Assembly (NCBI GenBank): GCA_009733575.1
Contig: ML769632.1
Coordinates: 36,864-100,863, forward strand
Length of the DNA: 64,000 bases
Direction of reading: 5' to 3'
Source of the DNA: Gymnopus androsaceus JB14
Lineage: Eukaryota > Basidiomycota > Agaricomycetes > Agaricales > Omphalotaceae
Shown here: positions 31,430 through 43,935 of the stretch, one piece after another
How positions within the stretch are numbered: the stretch's first letter is position 1
Layout: each line of letters starts with the position of its first letter
Position numbers and translations under genes: made by a program
Notes under the pieces: model-generated
What the model saw: only the letters and a program-made list of their open reading frames with translations
Told to the model about the DNA's origin: nothing
Databases searched by the model: none

Positions 31430-34400
31430 GATTGTAATATTTGTTTGTGTTTCCGAGGCTTTATGCTCAGCATCGTAAGGCGAGACCGCCTATGATTTTG
31501 AAGTGGGTAATTGGAAATAACAACAGAACAAATGACTTACATCGAACACCCCGATCCCATAAAATCCGTCTACCGGAGAGTTCATTCCGCAGATTCGGGG
31601 TGCAAATTCGCTGTTTAACGGAGCGCCGCTGTTGTGGTAAGTGGAGACATTGACAAAGAGCATGTTCCCGGAGCCCCGACACGCAGGCTCATCAGCTACT
31701 TCCACTTTGATATTACCGTTGACCGAAGCCCCTTCAGAAGTGAGGAAAAGGCCATTGGAATCAGTGGGTAGCTGAAAGAGCTGTGTGCTAACCGAGCCGG
31801 AGGCTCCATCAATTGCAGAATGTGGTTTACAGGACCAGACGGATGAGTCTGATTCTGCAAACAGTACAAGAGGTAACGGTCGGAGGTTTGAAGTAACAGG
31901 CTAGAAGCCTGAGACTCGTCAGCATTGATGTTTAGATTCAAATTGAAGCCGTACCGCTGTTATCTTTTTAATATTCACAAGTCCGTGCCGAGCAGCAATC
32001 CAAGTGAAATACATAACAGCGATGAGAACTACACAAACTCTCGCTGCAAAAAGCCTGCGATTCTTCCATTGGTTTCCGCTGACGGTTGGTGGATTGTCTG
32101 GGGAGTGAACATTCGGTCGTCTTTGCGTTGTTTCGATGCTTTTCGATCTGCTGTCGTTTTTCTCTTGCTGTTGGAGAGACAATGTGTGATTTGACTGGGA
32201 CGTTGCACGAATTAGTACTTGCCAACTCTCCGAGGCCGAAATGCCCTATATTGCATCGTGGCACTTGATTTTCAGCTCGACGATATTTAGTGAGATATGA
32301 GATGGATATATTGAGCAAAGGGTGTTCATATGTAGATTTAGCGCGGGTAGTGGATTGCATACCGGGCTCGGGGATTAAGTAGTAGGGTCAGCCGTCAGCC
32401 CTAAAATCAATATGTTTTTGACACCCCAATATGAATTTAACCTATTTTGGATCCACTTTGGTACTCTGGAAGTTCAGAAATGAGTATATCTCAAACAATC
32501 TAGACTGTCCAGTTGATACATGCTCTTTGATTATAGCATGTACAGTTTCCTTAGGAGGTCGCTCCTATTCTGACACTTCTGATAGTTACACTAGCCTGCC
32601 ATGTAGAGTATCTTGCATGCGATTGGCGTAATTGACCAGTGTAGTTTCAGTGATGATACTGAGAGTGCTAGTAGGTATGCGGATCACTACGTTATCTAGA
32701 TAGCAGTATTTAATCTATAAATGAGATGTACCTATAGCTTTATTCATATTGCTTAATTAATGTTACTTAAGATCAGCAAGTAACTTGAGGGTTTACTAGT
32801 CTTAGTATGGTTATATCTCTTACGAGCAGTATTACTGTATGGTCTCAAATTTGTAGCGAATTGTTAGCTTTTCCATCATATTAATAGCCACTGATATATT
32901 CTGTTTAGATAAAGAGTCATGAAATAGTTGTGACGAATATTTGTTTGATTTAGTAGAAATAGTTTGAGGCTACATGCTCTATCAAGTTTTTGTATCTGCC
33001 ATGTGGGGTACCATTTCTCTCCGCACGTTGCCTAGTGGCCAATGGATATATGAGGGTCAGAAATACCTCTAATGCATTGCAACATTCAGATGATTGTTTG
33101 GCATTACTGTGAAGTGCATTATCTTTTTGTATTTGTGTTATTATGAGCTTTGGGTGAAATGCTTTTTCAAATAGTGTCAAATTGGATGGGATCAGATGCC
33201 TACTTGATACTCAGAGCTTGTTGATAATTATGATAGCAAATGTAAGTTTTTTTTGTGATTATACTACTGTATTTGTTTTAAAGTTAATGGTCTGTAAGGG
33301 TGTGAAATACATAGTGATGTAATATATTTGATACTTAATGTGAGGGTGATTTTACATAAGCGTTTCCATTTGAATTGGCACTATTGGGATCCTGGTCAGA
33401 GTCTATGCCACTGATTATTTGTCGATAGCCGTAGCTGTCCTACGAGTTTTTCATATTCTGCTTAGAATTTAGTGTAGCATTAATCTGATTTAATGAGAAT
33501 ATTTATTCATGTATCTTTCTTAGCATAATGCCTATGTAGCATCTCGGTAGAGGTTCGCATTTAATCTGCCGAAGGGTGATACTTCTCTATTCATTAGAGA
33601 GCAATTCAGTACTGGCATGTCAAATCGATTGGCTCGGGTTAGGTTGGTTAGGGGTTTGGTCAGGTTAGGAGCTTGGCGCCTATATTCGACAAATAAGACG
33701 CAAATGCGATTGGGCTGTAGTCAGTCGATTTGGGAAGTTTCTATCTATATAATACATAATGAGAGTACATTACAATTGTGTAGATTTATATTTTATTAGT
33801 ACTTCTGCTGCATGATCTTAATATTAAAATCGCTAATGTTGTATCATATTGTTAACTATAGATCTGTGGTCAGTAGGGCTGCGTGGGGGTTTTTCATTGA
33901 ACTCAACATTTTCTCCATAGCATAATTGGAAACATATTTCTTGAACTGTATGTTGTTTCTGACGCAGGGAATAGTGTCAGTGCTATTCTTTCTAATAAGT
34001 TTAAATCATTCCGATTATTATCGATTTGTGCCGCGAGTGTGTCATTCTGCTAGTAGAGAGTAATTCGTTATTAGATTAATCATTATTCTTTCGGTATTTT
34101 TTTTTGGGGGATTATGTGTTTGATGTTACATAGCTTGGTGTAGTCGTGACCAGGCTAAGGAACTTATAAAATCGCATTCTGGTTCATTATTAAAAAAGTA
34201 GTATATGTTGATACCCGCGTTTAGGTTTTTTGAAGAGTACATCAATCGTGTGGATAATAGATAGTAAGTAGTAGGTCATACATGCTGTTGTGAATAATTG
34301 TCATCTAGCATTAGTCAGCTATTGAGATATAGTGCTGTATTAGAACTTTGAATGGATTGTGATATATTGAATTGTGTTTCGTTCTCAAAGTAAATCATGT

Positions 34401-37400
34401 TTAAACTGAGTTCAATGCTAATAGGCTAATAGCATGTTACAGAGCGTGAGATTCTCACAGCTGTTACGTAGTGTTGGTTAATGGCATATGGTGTATTCTT
34501 TATTTTCAGGTGAGGTTGATTATAGATGTGTTTTGGCGGGTATATTATGGATTTGAAGTGAATTTTCTGGCTGTTGTTGTTACTGTTAGGTTATTAATAG
34601 TGATGTTTTGGTATCATTAGTGTATTCGTGAATTGGTTTGGTATGAGTCCTTTTGGTTTTGAGATTGCTTTAAGCAGTTCTCATAACCTTACGAGGTACA
34701 TGTACTAATTGTGTCTCACACCTCCTCGTATTGGTTCGTATCATTGAAAAGCGCTGTAATGTTAGTGCATGCAGTTGAAGCTGCTTTGTTGCCTGCCTGC
34801 ATATGGGGTTAAATTCGATTATTCTCAATTCCGCTGTTTCAATGCTCTTTTCCAGGCGATACCGATATGCGGTCTATTTGGGGCATACTCTATCATTTTT
34901 TATTTACCTTTCTCTCTTCTCTCGTTGTGTGGCTCATCAGTACCTAGGATGAGTATATGATATATATTCAATGTTTCATGTACTAGATTTTCTTCTGTGG
35001 TTTTTAACTTATTTTGTGTTATCTGAGTTGTAGTCTTCGTCTTCTCTGCTCTAGGTTGTAGAGCTAAACTGTGAGTTTGGTTGCAAAGTAACAATCTTGA
35101 CAAGTTGGTGGCGCATTTATCAATAATACGAGGACCCAGAAAGATGTTTGTGTGAATAGATCTTAATTTGTATATTGTATGTATTGCTAGTATCTACGCG
35201 GCGATTGCCTCAGCGATGGCTCTGAAAACCTAACACTCATTTGAGTAGTCATGCGTGAGAACGATCTATCATCCTTGTCTCTTCGCCCTTGAGGGCACAG
35301 CAATTGTAGTGTATAGCTCAAGGCAATCAGCAAAGACCTGATATGTTACTTGTCCAGAGGAGTGCTCCAGAGCTCATCTAGAGTAGACGCGGAGTTCTGG
35401 ATGCTATGCCAGGCATAGGATATTAGCTCTTATAGTGTCATTATGGAGTGCCTCTGAGTCATGGTGCGAAAAGAAGTGATGTGTTATTTCAAGCAAGAAG
35501 GATAGGGTGTTCTCCAGAGTTGCTCTGGCGCTTGCTGCTGATAGCCACGTCGCAATGCATGCGGATCATAACAAAAGCTTTTGAAGCCCAGTAAATTGTT
35601 ATATTGAGAAAAGTCACATTTGTTAACCAGGCACTGTATAAGTGAAATAATAGTGTTATGTACATTCATTGTGCCGATCATTTATTGTGATGAGCTGTCG
35701 CACGCCTGTCAACATAAAGTATCGGTACTCTAACTACTACTAATGTTGGCCTATGTCAATGTTCCAAATTTCCTTTGTTAATGGTCCGCCCGTCTTTCAC
35801 ATCTTCTAAGGTGTGTTCTGCCGTCCAACAACGGTCGATATCTTTATATCAATGAGCTTATAATATTTAGTCTATTATGTATGCTGAATATATAGATTAA
35901 CGGATCTTACCAATTGATGCATGGAGATAAACGTATACATGGGACCACGTTGCGATCTACTGAAGGATGTAAGAAAAATACGTATTACAAGTTCAACGTT
36001 CTAGGATCTTGAGTTGTAACAGGTGTGCACGTCTTTATGTTAGTTAACAACATTCTGTGCAGGTTTCCATTTCTATGTCTTATACATTTCGCCAGTTGTA
36101 GTTTTTTATTGATATTAAAAAGGGTACGAGGTGTGGACGGTCTAACATTGTTGCAACACCGGTTTCCTTTTACCGCTACATTTGCCCGAATGTATTTCTT
36201 GACATGCTGGCAATTCCAATTCCATTCAGCGCTCTAATGGCTTTTTCAGAGCGGCCAGAGCGTAGTCAGAAGCACTCCAGAGCACTCCAAAGAGCATCAA
36301 GTTTCTAATGCTCTGACCTGCTCCAGCATACATATCAGTTTTGCTGTATGATCTCATAAGTCAAACCCTCTGGGGAATCATTCGCGAACCAGGGTTGCAG
36401 AAACAGGCTGCGCAGGTCACATCTGCGTATGAGGAGGACTGATCTATCATGATTACATCTGAGTTCTTTCCGTCCATTCAATCTTAGAGATTGTCGATAC
36501 ATTGTAGTTCTATTCTATTGAATGCACCACAGCTGGATTCCCTATCACTCTCAGGGTCATTGTTTACTAAGTCCATTTGAGCAGTTGCCTCAACATTATG
36601 ACCATCCCCAACAGGGCAGGGACATGACTTTGATGGGGTGAGGAGCATGCTGGGACATCTCATACCGATGTTTATGGGTGTACCTTTCTTAATTATGAGG
36701 ATGCCATGAAGATGATTTCATCATCTCCAGAGGCCTCCATGTGCTGGCCTAGCGCTGTGCTAAAAATATTTGAATACTCTTGAGCAGATTCTATTTTTTT
36801 AATTCAGGTAGAGTATAAGGCAAATTTTGATTGTGGGGCTCTTGCTTGGGATAGTGTCGTTGCCAGTGCGCCACTGCCCTCTGGTTGCCTGGGGTAGCTA
36901 CTGTGGGTATCTGGAGACAGTCTGGGATCCAGTCTGCGTGCAAGAGTCTGGCGCATCAATCCAATACTATGTGTTTAGTGCATGAGGGTGTGTTGTGGTT
37001 GTGCGTATTTGATGTGGTGATGATATGACATATCTTAGTGGTGGCACTCTACGAGTGAAGAAGGTGTATCTTCTATATTTGGTTATTAGGTGGTAATTGA
37101 CTGACTATAACTTGCAGTTGAAAAGCAGCTAAAGAGTGTTTAGGTATATAGTGTATCAGACCTTGTGGACTAAGTACCTTGAAGAGGTGTGTAGAGGTGT
37201 TTTCGTCATCATTGATCTGCGTCTTAGGAGGAGTTTGCGAAGATTTGGAAGACTGTGTCCAATCGAGATGGGGTATGATGGATCCAAGTAAGTTGGTAAT
37301 TGGGGCTTTGTATCTTGACAGGAAAAGCTGTCTGGCATCAGGATATAAACTGTTTGGGCCTTGGAATGGCCTGAAGTGTAGAGCGCTCAAGTGGTTTGTA

Positions 37401-40400
37401 TCAGAAATAGTCGAGAACCACCTAGGAATCCGCTAGAGAATTAGGGTGGGTGTACTTTGTTGACTATATCTTTGTTTGTACACCTATTTGAATATTAACT
37501 GCTGATAAACTTGATGGAAAGCTTGGAGGTACTCCTGGGGATATCATCAGGCAGCCTGAGCGGTAGGTCCTATGAGGTAACTCTTAATGAGGCTTTTGGC
37601 TGTCTCTATGGCCATCCATTAGTCAGCCCCTCTTGTAATCCTTTATTGGAGGCTTTGTGTAGTTGGGGGCTGGGTGGCGTAGCCGTAGGCTATCCCTTGG
37701 GCCCAGGATGTATTTTGTCCTGGATGGGGTCTATGTGTGATGTTCTTATCTTGGAGCAGTTGGTGAGTGGTAAGTTGTGAAGTTTGTGTGAAGGTGATAT
37801 TGAATGAATATAGTAGACTAGAGTTGTTGGTGGGTTTATGTATGAAAGATTCAAGGTTGATTGTGGGGTGACAAAGTATTATAGGGTTTAGTTATGAGTT
37901 GTTTAGTGAGAGGAGAGAGAGCTGAGATTTAAGATGACAAGGATCTGAGATAGAGAGAGTAGATGTAGATAGACGAACAAGTGAGAGGTATATATATATC
38001 TGGATATAATGCAAAAATTGATATCTATCTGGTCCTTGACAGCAATGGGTGCCCGTATGTATTTTTATTGATATGTTAGGGTCATGTGATAGGTTATCGT
38101 ACATTGGTGATTAATGTGGTAGTAGACATAGATTATTTTGTGTCGTACCTTGCGTATGACGTAGCCGCTAGTAAAGTAAAGCTGGCGCTGAACCTATCTA
38201 TTTGACTGTGGCCACCAGCTGCGGCTGCTGTTAGTCACTGTGGCGAGTTGTCTCTCGTAAGAAAAGGGAGTAATACGAAGATCAGTTAGGTCGTTTTCCG
38301 AGAGTGTGTGGTCGACTCGGTGTGTACCACTGTAGGAGTAATATTAGTAGATTTGGTGAAATAGTGTATAGTAATGGTGAGGGGCTTAAGAGGTAATGGT
38401 TACCGAGGCAGTGCCAGGGTTTATTCATGTATGGCACGTGTTAGAGAAATGAGGGTATTCGTTTGTTTTGATGGTTTTTTTTCTGGGAATGATATGTGCG
38501 GTGAATCTGCGAGTTTGACCTCGCAGTGACTATACTGCAGAGTTCTGTAAGTATCGTTTGGTCTATGAGTTTTTTTCATTAGTGAGTCGTTGGAATGTCG
38601 AGTCCGGTCCCTAGTGTAGTAACGATTGGATTGATGTTACGATTTGGATTTTCTGAATGTTGTTTGGGTTTGTTGATTGTTTTGATGCTGGTGATGATGG
38701 TGTGGTGGGATGGGGAGGGCGTGACGGAGGGGATAGGTTGTTGTAAGTTTATGGTGTTTTATCATCTGTTTCTATTTTCGTTTTGTTGGATCATTTTTGT
38801 GGTCATGTATGTTGTGTGTTTCTGTTTGTTTTTGGTGAAGATGGGTATATTATGTTTTTTTTGTTTTTGATGAGGAATGGGAATGGATGTGGTGTGTAGG
38901 GGAGTTGTGAGATGAGATGTTTTGGTGTATTATATGTCGGTGGTCTTGTAATGGTAACTGGTATGTAGTGAAGGACGCATGGAATATGAGATTTTGGTAT
39001 TGTACGAAACAAAATGGAGTATGTGGAGTTGTGTCGAGACTGTTCTTGTTAGGGTTTTGGAACGTTGTGGAATTTTTGGGAAGAGTCGATTTTGCGAGAA
39101 GTGATTAATATCGTGTATGTATTTCATATATTCGTTTTTTGGTATGCGCCGCTAAGACATTTGAGATAGATTTGGACTGTGCGTTATATGATTGGACTGC
39201 ACCATTATGACGTCGTTAATTTATGTGGTGGAATGGGTTCGTGGTGGTACGTGTGTAAGAGAGATGGAATTCGTAGAATATTTGGGGTCTGTCAAAAACC
39301 GGCAGGCTATTGCCATCGGATTTCCTCGTGGTCCATTCATGCGCTGGGGTCCGATTAGACGTGTGCCAGACGCGTTACGGAGCGCGACGTACTGGTATAC
39401 AGATAGGGGACCCATATCTCCGAGTCTGGTGGATGCACTGATATGAGCTCATATTAGACTGTGATCGATGACACGTTATATCTGACTGAGCTATCGCCTC
39501 TTTCCCCGAGAGTAAGCTAAAGAATCGATTGATGCCGTCGCCATGATAGTATATGTATACTTGAGTTCTACGCATTTGCACTTTAATTCCACTAGCTTGA
39601 TATTTTTCCGCGAAATGCCTGACGAAGTAGTCAATCGATCGGCAAACTGGGAGTGTAAAATCTCGCTTGGCTGGATATTGTTACATTCGTTGAAATTACA
39701 CACTTGATGGCTGCTCTATGTTGCGTGTGTATCTTGTGCAGTGTACGATTCTGATAATATAGCATATTTAAGGTAATTACATTGAAGTATGTTACCAAAT
39801 TCTCAGTTTCACTTTCTGACATGCATTGGTGAGGAAGAGATTTTTTTTAGTTAGATATTGTAGTAGTTACATATGGAGTTCTAATTGTATAAAGACAGAG
39901 TCCGTTGAGCAGAGAGCCATTAAGAGTGTATTATTTCTCACCTAATGAATATATTTTTGTACCTCTCTTATTGTGATATTTAATGTGTTGTTTATTTCCT
40001 ATGGCAACTGTAAGTTCTGATAGATATGTGGATGTATAATTATAATGTCAGTGCATGATCAATTCCACATAAAAATGTCATCTGCAGCTTCATAAGAATT
40101 ATGGCGTCGTCATTATGATTTATTTTTGAGACTCACCTAAGCATCACTGATATTTTAAAGGGCATGTTATTCCTCTCTTCCTTAATTGACTTGCTAAAAG
40201 TGAGTCTAGGGATGCATGCTTTCTATTGAGGAGTATAGGCTTGATGCAGTTATAAATTTTATTATGCGACCAGTCAGTGTCGTAATTTATTTTATACCCT
40301 TTAAAACGAAGCTTCTGATACGGGTGAGATAAATTTAGGTGAAAACTTACAGAGAAATTTACAGTGATATCACTTTGGTACTTCCTCATTTTAGTCTTAT

Positions 40401-40625
40401 GTCGAGTCATTTATGTGCAGGGTTGTCGTAGTAGTTGACTTGTTGTTGAGAGGAATTGAATGGCTTTTGGGATTTTAGTTCGTTATACGTAGCGTATATT
40501 TACGGCTTCGAAAGGACCCTCTATGAGAAACTTTTGAATATATTTTGAACACAAACTTATTTGAAAAATAAGTTTCCTTGTGATGTATATTCCGCGCTGA
40601 GATTCGATGTTTACAGTATCTCCTA
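31430..40625 (-). repeat. Right arm of the large inverted duplication, insertion-rich
   Basis: On the minus strand this follows 14215-21200 from start to end, but is about a third longer. Aligning short stretches by eye shows one- to three-base insertions every few bases (for example CAGTTTTTCCTGATG becomes CAGTTTATATCCTGATG). No gene other than the gene A exons at 31430-32400 is recognisable. The many short frames here are not genes. The plus strand is G/T-rich simply because the source strand is C/A-rich. Confidence 0.8.
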
Positions 40626-40638
40626 TCTATTTCTTTTT

Positions 40639-41463
40639 CCCGCTTGTCATCAGCAACTTTATCGTCAGTATGGGCGCGTTCTCTCAACAAATCGGTAATC
40701 TTTCGTCCGTACACTTCGAGTCCATTTATCTGAGTAGCAAGACTGTCTAAGTGGAGGCGAGTACTATTTACTTCTGTGGTATTTCTTGTTCTAACTTCTG
40801 AATTCATAGGCCCTTTCTGCAGATCATGCAGTCATACGAACCAATGAGAGCCCTATCGAGGATGAATTTGAGGTGACGGATACACTCGAGCTTGACACTG
40901 CTAATGCCCCAATACGGGTCGGCGTGAAGATGGTTAACGACAGAGGACTTTTCACGCGATTGAAAATGACAACCTCAAACAGGTCAATATTTCATGAACG
41001 GTTTATATTCACTAGATTCCTAACATATTCTACTTAGCCCCATCACTGCTGATCTCGAATTAACTGGATCCAAAGATTACAACGAATTTGCCAGTGGGAG
41101 GTTCTCTATCGAGGCCAAGTCGACCAATGCCCAGGTCGTAATCCGACATCTCTCCGCTTCCGTTGGGTCTACCGTCATGCTCAATGCTGAGACGACAAAT
41201 GCACCTATAGATGTACAGATGCATCCAACCTATGAAAGGTCGTTTGCGCTCAAAACTACCAATGCCAAACACAATGTCGACTGTTTGAGTCGCAAAGATA
41301 CCAATGACCCAGAGGGCCATGGCCGAAGTCGAAAGATAACGTTGAAGCAGATTCAGGGAGGGCAACTCGCGTCGGGGTACGTATATTGGGGAGAAGGATA
41401 CGATGGGAGGCACAGAGGGGAGATTAGAATGGAGACGACAAACAAGGACATGTCGCTGACTGT
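40639..41463 (+). pseudogene. Gene A copy 4, 3' half fused to the four-helix gene promoter
   Basis: It matches 21225-22049. It preserves ESIYLSSKTV, where copy 1 has a four-base loss, but carries TAA directly after it in place of CAA. Introns at the equivalent places are present. The last codons METTNKDMSLTV run into TAG, created by the junction with the promoter block GTAGAGTTGCATACC at 41464. The 5' half is absent; upstream sequence is the end of the inverted duplication. Confidence 0.75.
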
Positions 41464-42677
41464 GTAGAGTTGCATACCGGTGACCATTTATGAACCCGTA
41501 CACAGGAAAGGAAAGGAAACGAAATATATTACTCTACTCGGCAAGGTCCCGCCGACAATTTGTATCATGACATCGTTATCTCCTCATTTATTTAAAACAA
41601 TCAGGACTCTACATAGGTCCGTGGCGCGCGCTGCTATAAAACCCAGACGATGCACCACTTTTTGATATCGACTGCCTCAGGTACATTCTCACTATGAAAG
41701 AGGTTTATTCCGCAACATATATAATAAATTTTTCAGCTCGTTTCACTTCTTTCCGACAAGGACAACTGGCAGGACCAACGATGATTCATTTCTGCTACTC
41801 CGACTATCTACAACGAAATCGTAAAATGAATTCGGAAGATGGACCCAGACGACGAAGTGGAATTCCTTGAGACATTGATTTTTTTTTGAGAACCAGTAAG
41901 TGAAATTATCTTGTCATTTTTCTAAAACGTCTTGACTTTGCATTCCTATTGACTAGTATTTGAAATGCAGGACGGTCTTGGAGGGACCACTCTGACTGAC
42001 TTTCTTCTTCCGTATCGATGCTGATTCAGACGCCGAGCTTGAGACCGAGTCAACTGGTTTCAGTCTCCAAGCGTGCACGGTCAACCTGCGGGAGGAGCGT
42101 CTTTGACAAAAAAAGTTCTGCAGGGGCGAATTGCTAAGGTACTACTCAGAGGTTACTACATCGGTGACCTTGTTACGAACATAGAAAATGCCGCTCTTGC
42201 TCTACAACTTCTGCTATTGCTACTTTGTACCCTGGACTCAGCGTTGTCTCTGACCTCTTATCACTGACTTTTGCCCTTATCGCTGTCTTACTTTGTATCA
42301 TATATCCTCTGGCAATTGCATCACTCTCACATGGACTTAAATTAGCATATGTTGTATAATATGCGTATCAACGGTTCATACATTAAATGACATCGAACTG
42401 TACTACTATATTGAGCAAAACTGTAATGCTATCAATTATATAGCGACGATGGCATTTTGCCATGTAAGGGCTTCAAACCTTGTACTTCCTTAGTACTTCC
42501 TTGTCGTGCATTGTAAGGGGTTTCGAAACCTTGCAAGCGCTACAAGAAAACTTCGGCAGAAACAAGGGCTTACATGTTTGACCCTTGATCTTGCAAGCCA
42601 TACAAGGTGGGCTAGGTCCAATTATAAGCCCTTGCATTACCCTATACTCATTTGCTAATGGCGCTGCACTTTTGCTG
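41464..42677 (+). repeat. Circularly permuted duplicate of 45179-46313
   Basis: 41464-41713 matches 46107-46313 (promoter and first codons of the four-helix gene). Then 41711-42677 matches 45179-46103 (3' part of the DUF6698 gene and its downstream word repeat). CGC is shared at the join. The DUF6698 part carries many one-base insertions (GGACCAACG for GGACAACG, GATTCAT for GATCAT, AATGGACCC-like changes), so nothing is translatable. Confidence 0.85.
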
Positions 42678-43811
42678 GGAGACCGAGCTGTTGGTCCAGC
42701 CATCATGGACATCAAAAGGAGTTGATGATGCAGGCTGCTGTGGAATGGCATTGTAATCATCAAGTTGTTTAGCCTCACGTGTAGCGTTGAACCCATGTAA
42801 ATCCTTGGGATCAAAATCGGGCTGTTGGATGACTTTGTCATTAAGACACTGAATTCCGGGAAGACCAGAAGTGTTTTCGCTATATGCAAATTGCATCATG
42901 TTAGTATGTGGATGCATTAGGGAACGGTGCATAAGGAGAACAATCGACACCATCAGATGGTGCCTTTGACTGTCCAAAAACACGACCAGGATCATGGCTA
43001 GGCAGTTTCGAAGTAGCAAAGGTTGCCGCATCACAGACATCATCTAGGGAAGTGAACTCGACAGGGTCATGGGTTGGATACTGAGTGAATACACGATAAA
43101 GCCCAAATTCATTTGGTTCAGTGGAGACAGTTGTAGATTCTCCCTGGTCTACATCTGGGTGGCGCTGGAGTACCGGATCGAGCAGGAGATTGTGGAGCAG
43201 GATTCGGAGGTGGTGGGCTGGGAGCAATGCGAGTAGGAGGCATTGGAGGACATGTCTTTGGCTGAGAAGGAACAAGGTCACGGAATGCGGCAGGAAGGAA
43301 ACGCTGTCATTTCGGACGTCAAACAGCAATAGATTGATCCAGATGCGGCTCTGGTACAGGCTCATTAGGATGATCGAGCATCTCCACATTGCGATCATCC
43401 AATACATCCTAAATGAACAATCAGTAAAGGTGCAGAATTTTTCTTGATGAATCTTACATTTTCCAGGAGCTCAGGCTCATCAGTAAAGCTTTGAACATCA
43501 ATATCCATCTACAATTTTATTCAGAGAAAAATTGCATATAATGAAACATTTATACATTGTGACTTCAGAATCCCTCAATTTCTTCTTTCCTGCTTCCTTT
43601 TCTTCTTATCCTGCTTTTTAAGTGCTTCTGTAGCAGCCAGGCGCTTCTCCTGTAGGTCCAAATGGTATTTGTTGCGCCCAGGACATGTCTTGAGATAATG
43701 CTGCATTCCCTGGCCTTTTTCGTACATCCCAGGACAAGAATTGCACTGCGCTTTGACCATACCGAGAGCAATTAAGAGGAAAAAAGTGAGATAAAGAATT
43801 TTGTAGAGCAT
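42678..43811 (-). pseudogene. Plavaka-type transposase, N-terminal part
   Basis: From 43811 the minus strand encodes a zinc-finger start, CNSCPGMYEKGQGMQHYLKTC, then a Lys/Arg-rich helix. After introns come DIDVQSFTDEPELLEN and DVLDDRNVEMLDHPNEP, then R-P-K-Q-R-F-L-P-A with TGA stops where Arg (CGA) is expected, and a Pro-rich linker. In another frame TEPNEFGLYRVFTQYPTHDP, LDDVCDAATF and APFPNAST follow, then PDFDPKDLHGFNATREAKQLDDY and DGWTNSSVS. These are the ordered N-terminal blocks of Plavaka transposases. Similarity stops exactly at 42678, where the permuted duplicate begins. About 200 residues normally between this point and the SADYPEK block at 24.84 kb are absent from the window. Confidence 0.8.
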
Positions 43812-43935
43812 TTATTGACCCATAGTGAACCGTCGAGCAGTGAAAAATAGTCAAGTCCGACGGCATGTGACTGCTGGTGTAGCGCACTTTTATTCAATTC
43901 ACGAGCTTGTTTACTCTTTCTTCCATACTTCCACC

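Larger units (their letters stand above)
29170..32400 (-). pseudogene. Gene A copy 3, inverted, with MITE and assembly gap
   Basis: 32360-31430 (minus) is close to copy 1 over the membrane-helix exon and the ACRGSGNMLFVNV exon. Past about 31420 a 431-bp element intervenes. Beyond it, 30360-29170 still follows copy 1 in order (ATGGGCGCGTTCTCTCAACA at about 30325; CAGATCA.GCA.GTCATA; ACTCGAG...) but with many small insertions. An N-run lies inside. The 5' exon has frame-changing differences from copies 1 and 2. Confidence 0.65.

Noticed and set aside
38800..39010. Strand-biased G/T-rich stretch as a special replication or transcription signal
   Set aside because: It is the complement of the C/A-rich source at 15.4-16.2 kb, so the bias is inherited.
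32400..40600. Many short open frames on both strands
   Set aside because: The interval is an inverted, insertion-rich copy of non-coding sequence; none of the frames is conserved in the source copy.
27535..40625. RIP (repeat-induced point mutation) as cause of divergence
   Set aside because: Differences are mainly small insertions and not C to T changes, and neighbouring exons are unaffected.
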